From contig NZ_VOHP01000001.1 in assembly GCF_007859205.1 (NCBI RefSeq), forward strand, positions 414,786-478,785: a stretch of DNA of 64,000 nt. The letters are read 5' to 3'. This document shows positions 31,586 to 41,784 of this stretch, in pieces. Within the stretch, counting starts at the first letter, position 1, and each line of letters begins with the position of its first letter. The position numbers and the translations under genes were made by a program. The stretch is from Streptococcus sp. sy004. Lineage in GTDB: Bacteria; Bacillota; Bacilli; Lactobacillales; Streptococcaceae. The notes under the pieces are model-generated. The model did no database searches, had not been told where the DNA came from, and was given only the letters and a program-made list of their open reading frames with translations.

Positions 31586-31717
31586 CTAGGCTGAAATCGC
31601 ACTAATAGCTGTCAATACAGCAGCACCAATTGTAATCAAAAGCATGATGACAACGACAACCAATGTGATTTTTTCAAAAAGCGTTTTTTTTCTTACTTCA
31701 TTATCGCCAAAAGCCAT
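31586..31717 (-). CDS. DUF4044 small membrane protein
   Basis: This 43-residue protein has a charged N-terminus (MAFGDNEVRKKTLFEKI) and one hydrophobic helix (about residues 18-40, ITLVVVVIMLLITIGAAVL). AGGTGAG precedes the ATG. The sequence is that of the DUF4044 family, short single-pass proteins of lactic acid bacteria. Function unknown. Confidence 0.82.
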   Translation of the reverse strand: MAFGDNEVRKKTLFEKITLVVVVIMLLITIGAAVLTAISAISA

Positions 31718-31858
31718 AATTTCTCACCTTTTCTTAATTTACTCTTTAACTATCCTATCATGAATGACACTTTTTTTCAAGCCTTACCCAACGCTTTCTT
31801 AATTGAGATTTCTACCAAATTATGCTATATTAAGCCTATCACATAAAAGGAGATGCTT

Positions 31859-33100
31859 ATGACACTAGCAAATTTTGATCAATTACTCGAAAAATATGCA
31901 AAATTACTAATCGCAAAAGGAGTCAATGTTCAAAAAGGACATACCCTTTGTTTAACCATTGATGTCCGTCAATACGAGTTGGCTCGTCTATTGACAAAGG
32001 AAGCTTATGCCAAAGGAGCGAGTGAGGTCATTGTTGACTTTACTGATGAAGCCATTACTCGAGAACGTTATTTACATGCCGCTGAAGAACGCTTGACGAC
32101 TGTCCCACAATACCTAGTGGATAAATCTAACTATTTTTTAGACAAAAAGGCTAGTCGTTTAGTTGTTCTATCAAATAACCCAAGTGCCTATGCTAGTGTA
32201 GATTCAACACGTCTAGCAGCCGCCACTAAAGCCATCAATACCGCTCTTGAAAAACAACGAATTGCTACTCAAGCTAATAAAATTAGCTGGAACTTAGCTG
32301 CAGCTTCTAGTCCTGAATGGGCTGCGATGGTCTTTCCTGATCTAGAAACCCGTGAAGAACAAGTGGATGCCCTTTGGGATGCTATCTTTAAGATGAATCG
32401 TATCTATGAAGCAGATCCAGTTAAGGCTTGGGATGAGCATGAAGCTAAATTAACAGAAAAAGCAAAAATCCTTAATGACATGCAGTTTGACGCCCTTCAT
32501 TATCTCGCACCAGGGACCGATCTAACTCTTGGTATGCCAAAAAATCACATTTGGGAAGCTGCGGGTAGTTTCAATGCTCAAGGTGAAAAATTCATTGCCA
32601 ACATGCCAACTGAAGAAATCTTTACTGCTCCAGATTATCGTCGTGCTGATGGGGTTGTCACTAGCACCAAACCACTAAGCTATGCAGGGGTTGTCATTGA
32701 AAACATGACGTTTACTTTCAAGAATGGTCAAATTGTTGATGTCAAGGCAGAAAAAGGCGAAGAAACTCTTAAACGCTTGATTGAAGAAAATGATGGAGCT
32801 CGTTCTCTTGGGGAAGTTGCCCTAGTCCCTCATAAAACACCAATCTCTCTTTCAGGATTGACCTTCTTTAATACCCTTTTCGATGAAAATGCCTCAAATC
32901 ATTTGGCCATCGGTTCAGCCTATGCTCACAGTGTTGAAGGTGGAGTTGACATGACCCAAGATGAGCTGAAAACTGCTGGTCTTAACCGTTCAACAACACA
33001 TGTGGATTTTATGATTGGTTCTGAACAGATGGATATTGATGGGATTACAGCTGATGGTCAGCGTGTCCCAATCTTCCGTGGTGGCGAATGGGCTATCTAA
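31859..33100 (+). CDS. pepS: aminopeptidase PepS (M29 family)
   Basis: The 413-residue metallo-aminopeptidase is the length and type of PepS of S. thermophilus. LHYTAPGTDLTLGMPKNH-like segment (here LHYLAPGTDLTLGMP), the metal-binding glutamates in TEEIFTAP and EVALVP, and NHLAIGSAYAHS plus VDFMIGSEQMDIDG are family features. It frees N-terminal residues, with preference for aromatic and basic ones in characterised members. The ATG at 31859 has AAAGGAG at 6 bases; an ATG at 31853 directly abuts that site and is too close. Confidence 0.95.
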   Translation: MTLANFDQLLEKYAKLLIAKGVNVQKGHTLCLTIDVRQYELARLLTKEAYAKGASEVIVDFTDEAITRERYLHAAEERLTTVPQYLVDKSNYFLDKKASRLVVLSNNPSAYASVDSTRLAAATKAINTALEKQRIATQANKISWNLAAASSPEWAAMVFPDLETREEQVDALWDAIFKMNRIYEADPVKAWDEHEAKLTEKAKILNDMQFDALHYLAPGTDLTLGMPKNHIWEAAGSFNAQGEKFIANMPTEEIFTAPDYRRADGVVTSTKPLSYAGVVIENMTFTFKNGQIVDVKAEKGEETLKRLIEENDGARSLGEVALVPHKTPISLSGLTFFNTLFDENASNHLAIGSAYAHSVEGGVDMTQDELKTAGLNRSTTHVDFMIGSEQMDIDGITADGQRVPIFRGGEWAI

Positions 33101-33128
33101 ACACAAAGATTAGAAAGATAAGAATATT

Positions 33129-33362
33129 ATGATTCAAGCAATTATTGTTGGTACTATTATTGGGGGACTGGCTGGTTTGATTACCAAACGTAACCATCGT
33201 ATCGGATGTCTAACTCGCATTTTAGTCGGTTTAATTGGTGCTAGTCTAGGTCAATGGCTTTTAGGAGATTGGGGGCCATATCTTGCTGGACGACCAATCT
33301 TTCCAGCAATCCTTGGTGCTGTGATTATTCTAAGTATCTTTATTCCTAAGGATAATCGCTAA
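33129..33362 (+). CDS. GlsB/YeaQ/YmgE-type small membrane protein
   Basis: The 77-residue protein has three hydrophobic segments and the glycine pattern GGLAGLITKRNHRIGCLTRI and VGLIGASLGQWLL of the transglycosylase-associated (GlsB/YeaQ) family. These are stress-induced in several Gram-positives, function unclear. It lies 28 bases after pepS with only a poor Shine-Dalgarno sequence, so it is probably read from the pepS transcript. Confidence 0.8.
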   Translation: MIQAIIVGTIIGGLAGLITKRNHRIGCLTRILVGLIGASLGQWLLGDWGPYLAGRPIFPAILGAVIILSIFIPKDNR

Positions 33363-33363
33363 C

Positions 33364-33400
33364 CAAAAAGGTCGATGTTAAAACGCATTGATCTTTTTTA
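33364..33400 (+). terminator. first terminator after the GlsB-type gene
   Basis: AAAAAGGTCGATG/CATTGATCTTTTTT imperfect stem with a T6 run. Confidence 0.55.
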
Positions 33401-33408
33401 TGACAAAA

Positions 33409-33440
33409 TAAAAAACTAGGATAATTCATCCTAGTTTTTT
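33409..33440. terminator. two-way terminator shared with murA
   Basis: AAAAAACTAGGAT/ATCCTAGTTTTTT stem with A and T runs on either side, between convergent genes; it overlaps the murA stop codon. Confidence 0.8.
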
Positions 33441-34698
33441 AATCTTCAACCAATTGAATATCTGCTCCTAGAGCTGTCAATTTTTCAATAATATTAGAAT
33501 AACCTCGCAAAATAAATTCAATATTGGTAATTTCTGTTTTTCCTTGAGCCATCAAACCAGCCGTTACCAATGCCGCACCCGCTCGCAAATCCGTTGCCTT
33601 AACTGCTGCACCTGTTAGTTGATCTGGGGCATTGTAAACTGTTTTTCCACCAACAACTGAAATATCTGCACCCATACGTGCTAACTCAGCCACATGATTA
33701 ACTCGTTTTTCATAAATCGTATCAATAATGCTACCACGACCTTGAGTTGTCAAAAGTAAAGGAGTGATTGGTTGCTGCAAATCGGTCGCAAAACCTGGAT
33801 ACGGCGATGTCTTAACTGACACTGCTTTGAGATTATCTTGTTTTTCAACAAAGACACTATCCTCATCAATGGTCATTCGCACACCCATTTCTTCCAGTTT
33901 AGCAATAAAACTTTCCAAATGTTCATATAAAACATTTGTGACACGAATACCTTGACCAATAGCTGCCGCCATAGCAATATAGGTTCCTGCCTCAATGCGA
34001 TCTGGAATAACCTGATGACGTGTGCCGTGTAGGCGTTTAACACCTTCAATGGTTATGACATCTGTACCTGCGCCACGGATATTAGCCCCCATATTATTTA
34101 ACAACGTTGCAACATCAATAATCTCAGGTTCACGCGCTGCATTTTCAATAACAGTCTTCCCCTGAGCCTTAGCTGCTGCAATCATGGTATTGATGGTTGC
34201 TCCAACACTCACTGTATCCATATAAATATGAGCTCCCTGAAGTGGACTACCATCTGTCGCCAAACGCATAGACTCACCTTCATAAGAAACCTTAGCTCCC
34301 ATGGCTTCAAAAGCCTTCAAATGAAGATCAATCGGACGAGGACCCAAGTCACAGCCACCTGGCAAGCCAACTGTGGCTTCTGCAAAACGACCTAACAAAC
34401 TCCCATAAAAATAATAAGAGGCACGCAAGCTGTTGATTTTACCATAAGGCAGAGGGATATTTTTGACACCTCGTGGGTCAATTTCAAGGGTTTCACCATC
34501 ACGTTTGACCACACAGCCCATAATTTCAATAATTTCTACTAAACTGTCAACATCACTAATGGCTGGTACACCATCCAAAGTGACAATATCATCTGCTAAA
34601 ATAATAGCTGGAATTAAGGCCACCACACTATTTTTGGCACCAGAAACCGCTACTTCTCCACTTAGAAGTTTACCACCATTGATTACAATCTTACGCAT
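33439..34698 (-). CDS. murA: UDP-N-acetylglucosamine 1-carboxyvinyltransferase
   Basis: The 419-residue protein catalyses the first committed step of peptidoglycan synthesis (PEP transfer to UDP-GlcNAc). K22-N23 in SGAKNSVV and the loop cysteine C116 in [12 protein letters not shown], the fosfomycin target, are intact. Two inside-out alpha/beta domains, normal length. Streptococci have two MurA paralogues and I cannot tell from this sequence alone which one this is. Confidence 0.94.
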   Translation of the reverse strand: MRKIVINGGKLLSGEVAVSGAKNSVVALIPAIILADDIVTLDGVPAISDVDSLVEIIEIMGCVVKRDGETLEIDPRGVKNIPLPYGKINSLRASYYFYGSLLGRFAEATVGLPGGCDLGPRPIDLHLKAFEAMGAKVSYEGESMRLATDGSPLQGAHIYMDTVSVGATINTMIAAAKAQGKTVIENAAREPEIIDVATLLNNMGANIRGAGTDVITIEGVKRLHGTRHQVIPDRIEAGTYIAMAAAIGQGIRVTNVLYEHLESFIAKLEEMGVRMTIDEDSVFVEKQDNLKAVSVKTSPYPGFATDLQQPITPLLLTTQGRGSIIDTIYEKRVNHVAELARMGADISVVGGKTVYNAPDQLTGAAVKATDLRAGAALVTAGLMAQGKTEITNIEFILRGYSNIIEKLTALGADIQLVED

Positions 34699-34778
34699 AC
34701 GTTCTATTCTTTCTTAACACTATATTCAACTTTACTAGTTTATCATATTTCACTAATTTTTACAAATGATTTATCTAA

Positions 34779-34804
34779 AATAAAAGGAGGTTCTATACCT
34801 CCTT
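34779..34804 (-). terminator. metK terminator
   Basis: AAGGAGG/CCTCCTT stem followed by TTTATTTT on the minus strand. Confidence 0.75.
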
Positions 34805-34811
34805 GTTTTAT

Positions 34812-35999
34812 TTATTGAAAATAATTCTGCAAAGCTTGAACCTTATCTAAACGCTCCCATGGTAGCTCAATATCTGTTCGTCCCATGTGACCATAGGCAG
34901 CCGTTTGACGATAAATAGGACGCTTCAAATCCAACATCTTGATAATGCCTGCTGGTCGTAAATCAAACAGTTGACGTACGGCTTCTTGCAGTTTTTCTTC
35001 AGACATTTGGCTAGTTCCAAAAGTGTCTAAACGTATCGAAACAGGTTTTGCCACACCGATAGCGTAGGCCAATTGAACTTCTACTTTTTTAGCCAAATCT
35101 GCTGCAACAATATTTTTTGCAATATAACGAGCTGCGTAAGAAGCAGAGCGGTCAACCTTTGTTGCATCCTTACCTGAAAAAGCACCACCACCATGACGAG
35201 CATAGCCACCGTAAGTATCCACAATAATCTTACGACCTGTCAAGCCAGAATCTCCTTGAGGACCTCCAATAACAAATCGGCCTGTTGGATTAACCAAATA
35301 GTTAGTTTTATCGTCCAAATAATGAGCTGGAATTACTGCTCTAATGACCTTATCAATGACATCTTTGGCGATCTGGTCTTGACTGACGTCTGGGTCATGT
35401 TGTGTTGAAATCACCACCGTATCTACTCGGATTGGCTGATCATTTTCATCATACTCAACCGTTACTTGACTTTTGGCATCTGGTCTTAAATAACTCAACT
35501 GACCTGACTTCCGCAAATCAGCCAATTTTTTAACCAATTGATGAGAAAGAGAAATCGGTAAGGGCATGAATTCTGGTGTTTCATCAATGGCAAACCCAAA
35601 CATCAAACCTTGATCCCCTGCGCCAATTCGATCCAGGGCATCTTCTTGACCTTGACGAGCCTCTAAGGCTTCATTAACACCTTGGGCAATATCTGGAGAT
35701 TGTTCAACCAATGACGGATGAACACCAACCGTTTCAGCTGAAAAACCATACTCCGTTTTGGTGTAGCCAATCTCTGCAATGGTATCACGAACAATGCGAT
35801 TGATATCAACATAAGCTGATGTCGTAACTTCACCAAAAACATGAACGGATCCTGTATAAACAACCGTTTCGGCTGCTACATGAGCATCTGGATCTTTTGC
35901 TAAAATCGCATCCAAGATAGCGTCTGAAATTTGATCAGCAATCTTATCAGGATGTCCCTCAGATACTGATTCAGAAGTGAATAGTTTACGTTCTGACAT
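34812..35999 (-). CDS. metK: S-adenosylmethionine synthetase
   Basis: The 395-residue protein makes SAM from methionine and ATP. GHPDK (residues 15-19), [10 protein letters not shown] and GGGAFSGKD are the substrate- and metal-binding signatures. The Shine-Dalgarno sequence GGGGGAC is part of an SMK-box riboswitch in the leader, so translation should be shut off when SAM is high. Monocistronic, with its own terminator. Confidence 0.97.
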   Translation of the reverse strand: MSERKLFTSESVSEGHPDKIADQISDAILDAILAKDPDAHVAAETVVYTGSVHVFGEVTTSAYVDINRIVRDTIAEIGYTKTEYGFSAETVGVHPSLVEQSPDIAQGVNEALEARQGQEDALDRIGAGDQGLMFGFAIDETPEFMPLPISLSHQLVKKLADLRKSGQLSYLRPDAKSQVTVEYDENDQPIRVDTVVISTQHDPDVSQDQIAKDVIDKVIRAVIPAHYLDDKTNYLVNPTGRFVIGGPQGDSGLTGRKIIVDTYGGYARHGGGAFSGKDATKVDRSASYAARYIAKNIVAADLAKKVEVQLAYAIGVAKPVSIRLDTFGTSQMSEEKLQEAVRQLFDLRPAGIIKMLDLKRPIYRQTAAYGHMGRTDIELPWERLDKVQALQNYFQ

Positions 36000-36002
36000 A
36001 AA

Positions 36003-36085
36003 AATGTCCCCCTTTTAATAAATCTTGTTAAAAAGTTACAAAGTACTAGCTGTCTATCTAGACAACTACCTTTTCGGGACTCATT
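36003..36085 (-). promoter_or_regulatory. SMK box (SAM-III) riboswitch in the metK leader
   Basis: The leader carries GAGTCCCGAAAAGG (complement of 36070-36083), a variable hairpin TGTCTA/TAGACA, the conserved AACTTTTTAACAAG region and the metK Shine-Dalgarno GGGGGAC (complement of 36006-36012). GTCCC can pair with GGGAC of the Shine-Dalgarno sequence, which is the SMK mechanism: SAM binding hides the ribosome-binding site. This class is known from metK of Lactobacillales. Confidence 0.92.
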
Positions 36086-36130
36086 AACTCTACTATTTTA
36101 ACATATTTTATCAAAATTTAGCTTTCTTAG

Positions 36131-36160
36131 TTGCCTATTACGGTCATTTTTTATTATACT
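36131..36160 (+). promoter_or_regulatory. birA promoter; predicted leaderless transcript
   Basis: TTGCCT (36131-36136), an 18-base spacer and TATACT (36155-36160). Six bases later comes the ATG at 36167, so the transcript should start at or within one or two bases of it. No Shine-Dalgarno sequence is present. Confidence 0.55.
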
Positions 36161-36166
36161 TAGAAT

Positions 36167-36928
36167 ATGAAAACGGATTATCTATCAGCCAAAGAAATTA
36201 GTCAGGCTACTGGGCTTCAGGTCTCTATCAATTCCAACAGCCAATCCACCCAATTAGATGCCAAACTAAACCTAAAAAGTGCAGAACAGCTACCAGTTCT
36301 CTACCTTGCTCCCCAACAAGAACAAGCTGTTGGACGTTTTGGTCGTCCTTTTTATACCAATCAAGGTGGCATTTATATGACTTTACACCTCAAACCAAAT
36401 TGTTCCTACGATGATTTACCCGTCTATACTATGATGACAGCAACCAGTATTGTCAAGGCTATTCAGCGTCTGACTGGGATTGATTGTGGTATCAAATGGG
36501 TCAACGACATCTACTACCAGGGTAAAAAAATCGCAGGTATCTTGACCGAAAGTTTATCCTCAGAACAAGATGTGGTAACTGACCTCTTAATTGGAGTCGG
36601 AATCAATTTTTTCATTAGTGAATTTCCTTCTGAATTGAACCAAATTGCTCATTCACTTTTCCAAGAAACACCACCCATTAGTCGCAATCAGCTCATCAGT
36701 GAGATTTGGCAAATTTTCTTTAATACACCAAAACGTGATTTAATTAGGGTTTATCGTGATAAATCTTTAGTTTTGGATAAAAAAATAAGCTTTACCGACA
36801 AAGGTAAAAGCTATGAAGGACTTGTGATTGACATTAGTCAAAAAGGAGAATTAGTGGTTCAACTAACTGATAACAGCCAAAAACGTCTCTCCAGTCATCA
36901 CATTAGTCTTTCTTCTTGGGAAATGTGA
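36167..36928 (+). CDS. birA: biotin--[acetyl-CoA-carboxylase] ligase without HTH domain
   Basis: The 253-residue protein attaches biotin to the carboxyl carrier protein. Present are the catalytic-domain segments EISQATGL, the biotinyl-AMP loop as AVGRFGRPF, KWVNDIYYQGKKIAGILTE and a C-terminal SH3-like domain. The N-terminal winged helix found in most streptococcal BirA proteins is absent, so it should not act as a repressor. The loop lacks the usual first G-R of GRGRxGR, so activity deserves a check. Its end overlaps the convergent DUF3272 gene by 26 bases. Confidence 0.85.
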   Translation: MKTDYLSAKEISQATGLQVSINSNSQSTQLDAKLNLKSAEQLPVLYLAPQQEQAVGRFGRPFYTNQGGIYMTLHLKPNCSYDDLPVYTMMTATSIVKAIQRLTGIDCGIKWVNDIYYQGKKIAGILTESLSSEQDVVTDLLIGVGINFFISEFPSELNQIAHSLFQETPPISRNQLISEIWQIFFNTPKRDLIRVYRDKSLVLDKKISFTDKGKSYEGLVIDISQKGELVVQLTDNSQKRLSSHHISLSSWEM

Positions 36929-37097
36929 ACAGGCTTTCCGTTAATTTTGTCACAAAATAAACCCGTCTAAGATCACGATAGAGCAAAAATCCCCAAAAGG
37001 CTGCAATCAAATACTCTCCATTAAATAAGGCTTGATTGAAAAAAATGGTTTCTAAGGCACAAAAAAATGCCACCAACAAAAATTGTAAAATTGTCAT
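36903..37097 (-). CDS. DUF3272 small membrane protein
   Basis: The 64-residue protein has two hydrophobic segments (about residues 3-20 and 27-42) and a basic tail (YRDLRRVYFV...FPKKKD). I recognise it as the DUF3272 type found in streptococci; function unknown. It overlaps the end of birA tail to tail. There is only a weak ribosome-binding site, and its promoter is not obvious: the ciaH terminator lies directly upstream. Confidence 0.7.
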   Translation of the reverse strand: MTILQFLLVAFFCALETIFFNQALFNGEYLIAAFWGFLLYRDLRRVYFVTKLTESLFTFPKKKD

Positions 37098-37111
37098 AAT
37101 CCTATTCTAAC

Positions 37112-37149
37112 AAAAAAGTAACTGGAAAACAAAAACCAGTTACTTTTTT
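37112..37149 (-). terminator. ciaRH terminator
   Basis: AAAAAAGTAACTGG/CCAGTTACTTTTTT, a 14-base-pair stem with T run immediately after ciaH. Confidence 0.88.
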
Positions 37150-37150
37150 A

Positions 37151-38458
37151 CTAGAATTTAACGATAAAAATGGTGCCTTTAGGTTCATTATCTTGAACAG
37201 TAATCGTTCCTTTCAACGAATCTACAATTTGCTTAGCCAAAGCCAATCCTAAGCCAAAACCGCCTTGTTGCCTTGTTCTAGCCTTATCGACTCGATAAAA
37301 ACGATCAAAAATATGCTTTTTATCCTCTGAGCTAATCCCAATTCCTTGATCAGCCACACTCAAATAAAAATGTTTATCTGTTGATTTTACTTCAAAAACA
37401 ATTTCATCATTTTTATCGGTATATTTCATGGCATTGTCAAAAAGAATCGTCATCAACTGTTTTAATAAGGTTCTATCTGAAACAACTTGATGTTTGACTT
37501 GATTATTTACCTTAAACAATTTACCTTGTTCTTCTGCTATCATTTGATAATTAGTAAAAATGTCATTAAAAAAGTCTGATGATAAGGTTTCTAAGTCGGG
37601 TTTTATGCCATCATCACGTCGAGCCAAATTAAGTAAATTAGTTGTTAACAATTTCATATTACGAACTTCATCTAGGCTTGACGCGATATTTTCCGTATTA
37701 TCCATAATACTTGAATTGGGCTTACGAAATAGAGTTTCTAAGCGATTTTGCAGAACTGCTAAAGGCGTACGTAACTCATGACTAGCATTTTCAACAAAGG
37801 CTTTTTGTTTTTCATAATTGGCCAAAATTGGACGACGACTCCATTTGGCTAGGTAAACACTGGCTCCCACTGACACTACCCAAAAAGTTATCATGACAAT
37901 AACAATCATTTTAGTATAGCGATCATTAGCTTCTTCTAACTGATTGGTGTTAATGGCAATCATAGCATAGGCCACTTCAGGATAAATCACGTTCTTCACT
38001 GGCACCGTCAAAGTCCGATACTCAAGGGTTTCTCCCAAAATATTGGTTAGGGACACTTTGACAATACTATCTAAATTTTTCTTGTCCAATTTGACGTATT
38101 CAAGACCTGATAAGGTATCAAGTGTATTTAAGATATTACCATCAGAGCTATATAAAATAACATCGGTATTAGCAATCACTTCGCTAGGTGGGATTAACTT
38201 AGACTGATCGTCAGCTGTTGTTTTATTATTGTCAGTAATGGCGTTAAAGCTATTTTTTATCATAGCCAAAGTCACATAAGACGAAATATCCTTTTGTGCC
38301 GTTCTGAGATTGGAATCAACAGTGGTATAGATTCCAAAAGACATGACTTGTAAGATAATGACCGTCATGACCAAAAATATCCCTGTAAAAACACCTAAAA
38401 AGTGGAGAAAAAAGGGAAAATTTTCAGATTTGGATAACCCTTTAATTCTACTCAGCAT
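37151..38458 (-). CDS. ciaH: sensor histidine kinase CiaH
   Basis: The 435-residue membrane kinase has two membrane helices (about 17-41 and 184-203) around an extracellular sensor, then a phosphoacceptor H227 in [14 protein letters not shown], an N box DNAMKYT and G boxes DQGIGIS and [10 protein letters not shown]. With CiaR it controls cell-wall stress tolerance, competence and small RNAs in streptococci. The gene overlaps ciaR by 11 bases. Identity rests on the ciaR-ciaH order beside pepN and on sequence similarity. Confidence 0.93.
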   Translation of the reverse strand: MLSRIKGLSKSENFPFFLHFLGVFTGIFLVMTVIILQVMSFGIYTTVDSNLRTAQKDISSYVTLAMIKNSFNAITDNNKTTADDQSKLIPPSEVIANTDVILYSSDGNILNTLDTLSGLEYVKLDKKNLDSIVKVSLTNILGETLEYRTLTVPVKNVIYPEVAYAMIAINTNQLEEANDRYTKMIVIVMITFWVVSVGASVYLAKWSRRPILANYEKQKAFVENASHELRTPLAVLQNRLETLFRKPNSSIMDNTENIASSLDEVRNMKLLTTNLLNLARRDDGIKPDLETLSSDFFNDIFTNYQMIAEEQGKLFKVNNQVKHQVVSDRTLLKQLMTILFDNAMKYTDKNDEIVFEVKSTDKHFYLSVADQGIGISSEDKKHIFDRFYRVDKARTRQQGGFGLGLALAKQIVDSLKGTITVQDNEPKGTIFIVKF

Positions 38459-39122
38459 TCTTTAAAATATACCCCACACTCCTTAGTGTTTGTAAATTAT
38501 TCACAAAATCAGTTCCTTTTAGCTTTTTACGAATTTTGGAAACATAGACTTCAACCACTGAAATGGTGGTATCACTGTCAAATCCCCATATCCGATCAAA
38601 AATTTGAGATTTTGGTAAAATGACATTTTGATTTTGTAAGAAATAAATTAACAAATCAAATTCCTTACCTAAAAACTCAACTTCTTGGTTGCCAATTAAA
38701 ACGGTATTGGTACTTGTATTGACTTCAAGATTGCCGTAATTCAGATTATTATCCGTCAATTTACCAGAACGTTTGAGCAAGGCTTGAATACGCATTTTCA
38801 ACTCTTCTAAGTAAAAAGGTTTGGTAATATAATCATCTGCTCCTAACTCAAAACCATTGGTCTTATCATCTAGACTTTCTTTGGCTGTCATGATGATAAC
38901 TGGTGTCAAGACTTCTTTTTCTCTTAACTCTTTCAGCATTTGAAAGCCATCTTTTTCAGGTAACATAAGATCCAGTAAAATCAAATCATAAACACCACTT
39001 TCAGCCTCGTAAAGACCTTCATCACCGTCAAAAACCTGCATGACATCAGCAAAATCATCCAAAAAATCAAAAACTGAATTGGACAAACTTAAATCATCTT
39101 CAACTAATAAAATTTTAATCAT
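38448..39122 (-). CDS. ciaR: response regulator CiaR
   Basis: The 224-residue OmpR-type regulator has a receiver domain with phosphoacceptor D51 (LILLDLMLP) and K101 (YITKPF), and a winged-helix DNA-binding domain ending in [11 protein letters not shown] use the ATG at 39122 ([10 protein letters not shown]), which follows GAAGGAG; the longer in-frame start at 39152 has no such site and adds ten foreign residues. It lies 87 bases downstream of pepN; no clear CiaR repeat was found in that gap. Confidence 0.94.
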   Translation of the reverse strand: MIKILLVEDDLSLSNSVFDFLDDFADVMQVFDGDEGLYEAESGVYDLILLDLMLPEKDGFQMLKELREKEVLTPVIIMTAKESLDDKTNGFELGADDYITKPFYLEELKMRIQALLKRSGKLTDNNLNYGNLEVNTSTNTVLIGNQEVEFLGKEFDLLIYFLQNQNVILPKSQIFDRIWGFDSDTTISVVEVYVSKIRKKLKGTDFVNNLQTLRSVGYILKNAE

Positions 39123-39209
39123 GGTATCTCCTTCTAACGAGAAGTTTAACAAACTTTTCTTAAGCTAGACTAAAGAGAGAGTTCAGAAGTCAAACTCTCT
39201 CTTCTTCTA

Positions 39210-41756
39210 CTAGGCCCTTATGTGAGCTAAAATAGCTTGTTCTAACTCGAGTTTATTTTTAGTCACTTGATCAATTCGTGATTGAATTTCACGCATACCC
39301 ATTTCAATCTCACGAGTTAGTGCCAAGTCAGATAGTTCTGGTTCATAAAAAGCTTTGAATTCTGCCAAGCGTTCTTCTGACTTAAAGCAAGCAGCAGCAA
39401 CACTAACAAAATCAGCATAACTCATATCACCAGCAAAGGTTTTCTTCAACCAGTACCAATTTTCTTTTGCCCATGTCCATAGGCGTTCTTGAGCAAAGTT
39501 TGACTGCAATAACGCCAAATACCAACTCGATAAATCTTGTGGTTTGATGATGTCTTTATTGTTTAGAGATGTCACTAACTGATCAAGACTAGCTTTTGAT
39601 TGAGTCAAGGCTAGAGCTGCTCGTAATTCGACACGCAATACACCATCACTTGTTTGAACATACTGCTCTAAGTATTGATCCACAAGGGATTGACTTTCAG
39701 CTCGTCTTAATTGATTAGACAAAACAGCATGACGAATCCCTGCTGGAATTTCATCCAATTTATCTGCATATTGGTTAAAAACCTCTTGCAAACGAGTCGC
39801 AACTTCCGCATGATTGGCCCATGATAACATACTCAACATGATATGACGGCTTTTTTCAATAGCGTCATCTTCATCTTTTTGAGCCACCAAACCTAGTTGC
39901 TCATAGCTGGTTTGAAAACTTTTAATAACAAGTTGTTTGAGAACTTGCTCAGCTTCGGAGCCTTCATCAATGATATTTCTTAAGCTATAGACAAGTCCTT
40001 GCAAGGCTGATAGCATAGGATAAGAGCTCTCCTGACTAAAAACAGTCAAAAATGGTAGCAATTGGGTATAGGAAATCAAGCCACTAGCTGCAAGTAAACG
40101 ATACTCTTGGATAATTTGCAATTTACTCATCTGATCTAACTCAGCTAAATCAGCCATCAAATCAGTCTGCAACTGCCCATCATAATAGCTAATGAAATGA
40201 GCCGTATTACCTAGGTTAAGACGAAAAGCACCTTTGTTTTTAGCTGCTAACTGACTAAAATTAGGAATTTTAATAACAGCTTTTGACAAGGTGTCTGGAA
40301 TACCTGACCAGTTACTATTAAGTGGTATATGCCACAGACGACCTTTTGCTTCATGTTGACCAATAAAGAATTGGTTTTGACTAAGGATTAAGGTATCATT
40401 TTCTACCTTGGCTGTAACAACTGGAAAACCTGGCTGTTCTAGCCAACTCTCCATAAAGCTAGCTGCATCCTTGTCCGAATGACCAGATAAAGCATTCCAC
40501 AAATCTTGACCAACCGTGTTACCATATTGATGTTGCTCAAAGTAATCTCGCAAACCAGCAACAAAGGCTTCTTCACCCAACCAATGATAAAGCATAAACA
40601 TCAAACGGCTACCCTTAGAATAAACAATGGCACCATCAAAAATCGTTTGAATTTCATCTGGATGATTGACAGCCACATGAACAGATTGGATACCATCAAT
40701 GGCATCACGATTAAGAGCAGAGGGAATTTCTTTAATTTTAAAATCATTGCTAATTTGCCAAGTAGGTTCTAGCCTATCAACAGCTAGATTTTCCATCATC
40801 ATAGCAAAACTTTCATTGAGCCATAAATCATCCCACCAAGTCATTGTCACAAGGTTACCAAACCATTGATGAGCTACTTCATGCGCAATCACTAATGCAA
40901 TAAGCTGACGACTCATCAAGGTTGAATTCTCATCTGACAAGAGATAAATTTCACGATAAGTAATCAAGCCCCAATTTTCCATTGCTCCTGCTGAAAAATC
41001 AGGCAAAGCAATATGATAACACTGTTTCAAAGGATAAAGGACACCAAAGTAGTCTTCATAAAACTCCAAAACTCGCTTGGCAAAATCAAGTGCAAAATCT
41101 AACGAAGAGGATTTATGTGCCTTGGTGGCAAAAATGCCAACTTCTACACCACTCTTAGTGGTTGTTAACTTGCTTTGAAGTTCACCAATCGCAAAAGCTA
41201 GTAGATAAGTTGACATACGTGGGGTTGTTTCAAAGCTCCAGATACCTGTTTCTTGACGCTTTTCTATATCAATTTCAGGCATATTGGAGAGAACAACTTC
41301 TCCTTGGCCTTGATCAAATTTAATTGATAAACTAAAAGTCGCCTTAGCCGCTGGCTCATCAAGACATGGGAAAACTTGTCTTGCAAAATGGCTTTCAAAT
41401 TGAGTAGCAAGCACCTCTTTTTTAATCCCATCGATTGTATAATAAGATGGGTACATTCCTGTCATACCATCTGTAATATGACCTGAAAAAGTAAGTTCAA
41501 GCTCTTGTTGACCAACTTGCTCCACCTGGAAACGAAGCTCTTCCAAATCGTGATTAACTTCAAATTCCACTTTTTTGCCTGCTACAAGAACCGTTTCAAT
41601 CTTCAAATCTTTTTGATGAAATGCAATGGTTTCTTTAATTGCCTGTCCCTTAATCGCAACTCGACCTGAGAAGCTTTTATCTTTTCGATTGATATTTAAG
41701 AAAATATCATAATGCTCAGGGACAAAACGTTTGACTAAATGCTCAACGGTTTCCAT
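39210..41756 (-). CDS. pepN: aminopeptidase N (lysyl aminopeptidase)
   Basis: The 848-residue M1-family zinc aminopeptidase has the substrate motif GAMENWG (257-263), zinc site HEVAHQ (292-297) with the third ligand in WLNESFAMMME, and a large helical C-terminal domain. It degrades peptides in the cytoplasm. The ATG at 41756 (METVEHL) follows GAAGGAG. It has its own extended -10 promoter overlapping the phoU stop codon, with a 9-base-pair hairpin in the leader. Confidence 0.95.
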   Translation of the reverse strand: METVEHLVKRFVPEHYDIFLNINRKDKSFSGRVAIKGQAIKETIAFHQKDLKIETVLVAGKKVEFEVNHDLEELRFQVEQVGQQELELTFSGHITDGMTGMYPSYYTIDGIKKEVLATQFESHFARQVFPCLDEPAAKATFSLSIKFDQGQGEVVLSNMPEIDIEKRQETGIWSFETTPRMSTYLLAFAIGELQSKLTTTKSGVEVGIFATKAHKSSSLDFALDFAKRVLEFYEDYFGVLYPLKQCYHIALPDFSAGAMENWGLITYREIYLLSDENSTLMSRQLIALVIAHEVAHQWFGNLVTMTWWDDLWLNESFAMMMENLAVDRLEPTWQISNDFKIKEIPSALNRDAIDGIQSVHVAVNHPDEIQTIFDGAIVYSKGSRLMFMLYHWLGEEAFVAGLRDYFEQHQYGNTVGQDLWNALSGHSDKDAASFMESWLEQPGFPVVTAKVENDTLILSQNQFFIGQHEAKGRLWHIPLNSNWSGIPDTLSKAVIKIPNFSQLAAKNKGAFRLNLGNTAHFISYYDGQLQTDLMADLAELDQMSKLQIIQEYRLLAASGLISYTQLLPFLTVFSQESSYPMLSALQGLVYSLRNIIDEGSEAEQVLKQLVIKSFQTSYEQLGLVAQKDEDDAIEKSRHIMLSMLSWANHAEVATRLQEVFNQYADKLDEIPAGIRHAVLSNQLRRAESQSLVDQYLEQYVQTSDGVLRVELRAALALTQSKASLDQLVTSLNNKDIIKPQDLSSWYLALLQSNFAQERLWTWAKENWYWLKKTFAGDMSYADFVSVAAACFKSEERLAEFKAFYEPELSDLALTREIEMGMREIQSRIDQVTKNKLELEQAILAHIRA

Positions 41757-41784
41757 CTTTTTCTCCTTCTTTAATATAGACTGA

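Noticed and set aside
39123..39209. CiaR autoregulatory repeat upstream of ciaR
   Set aside because: CTTAAG occurs once, but the second half at the right distance is TTTGTT, which does not fit.
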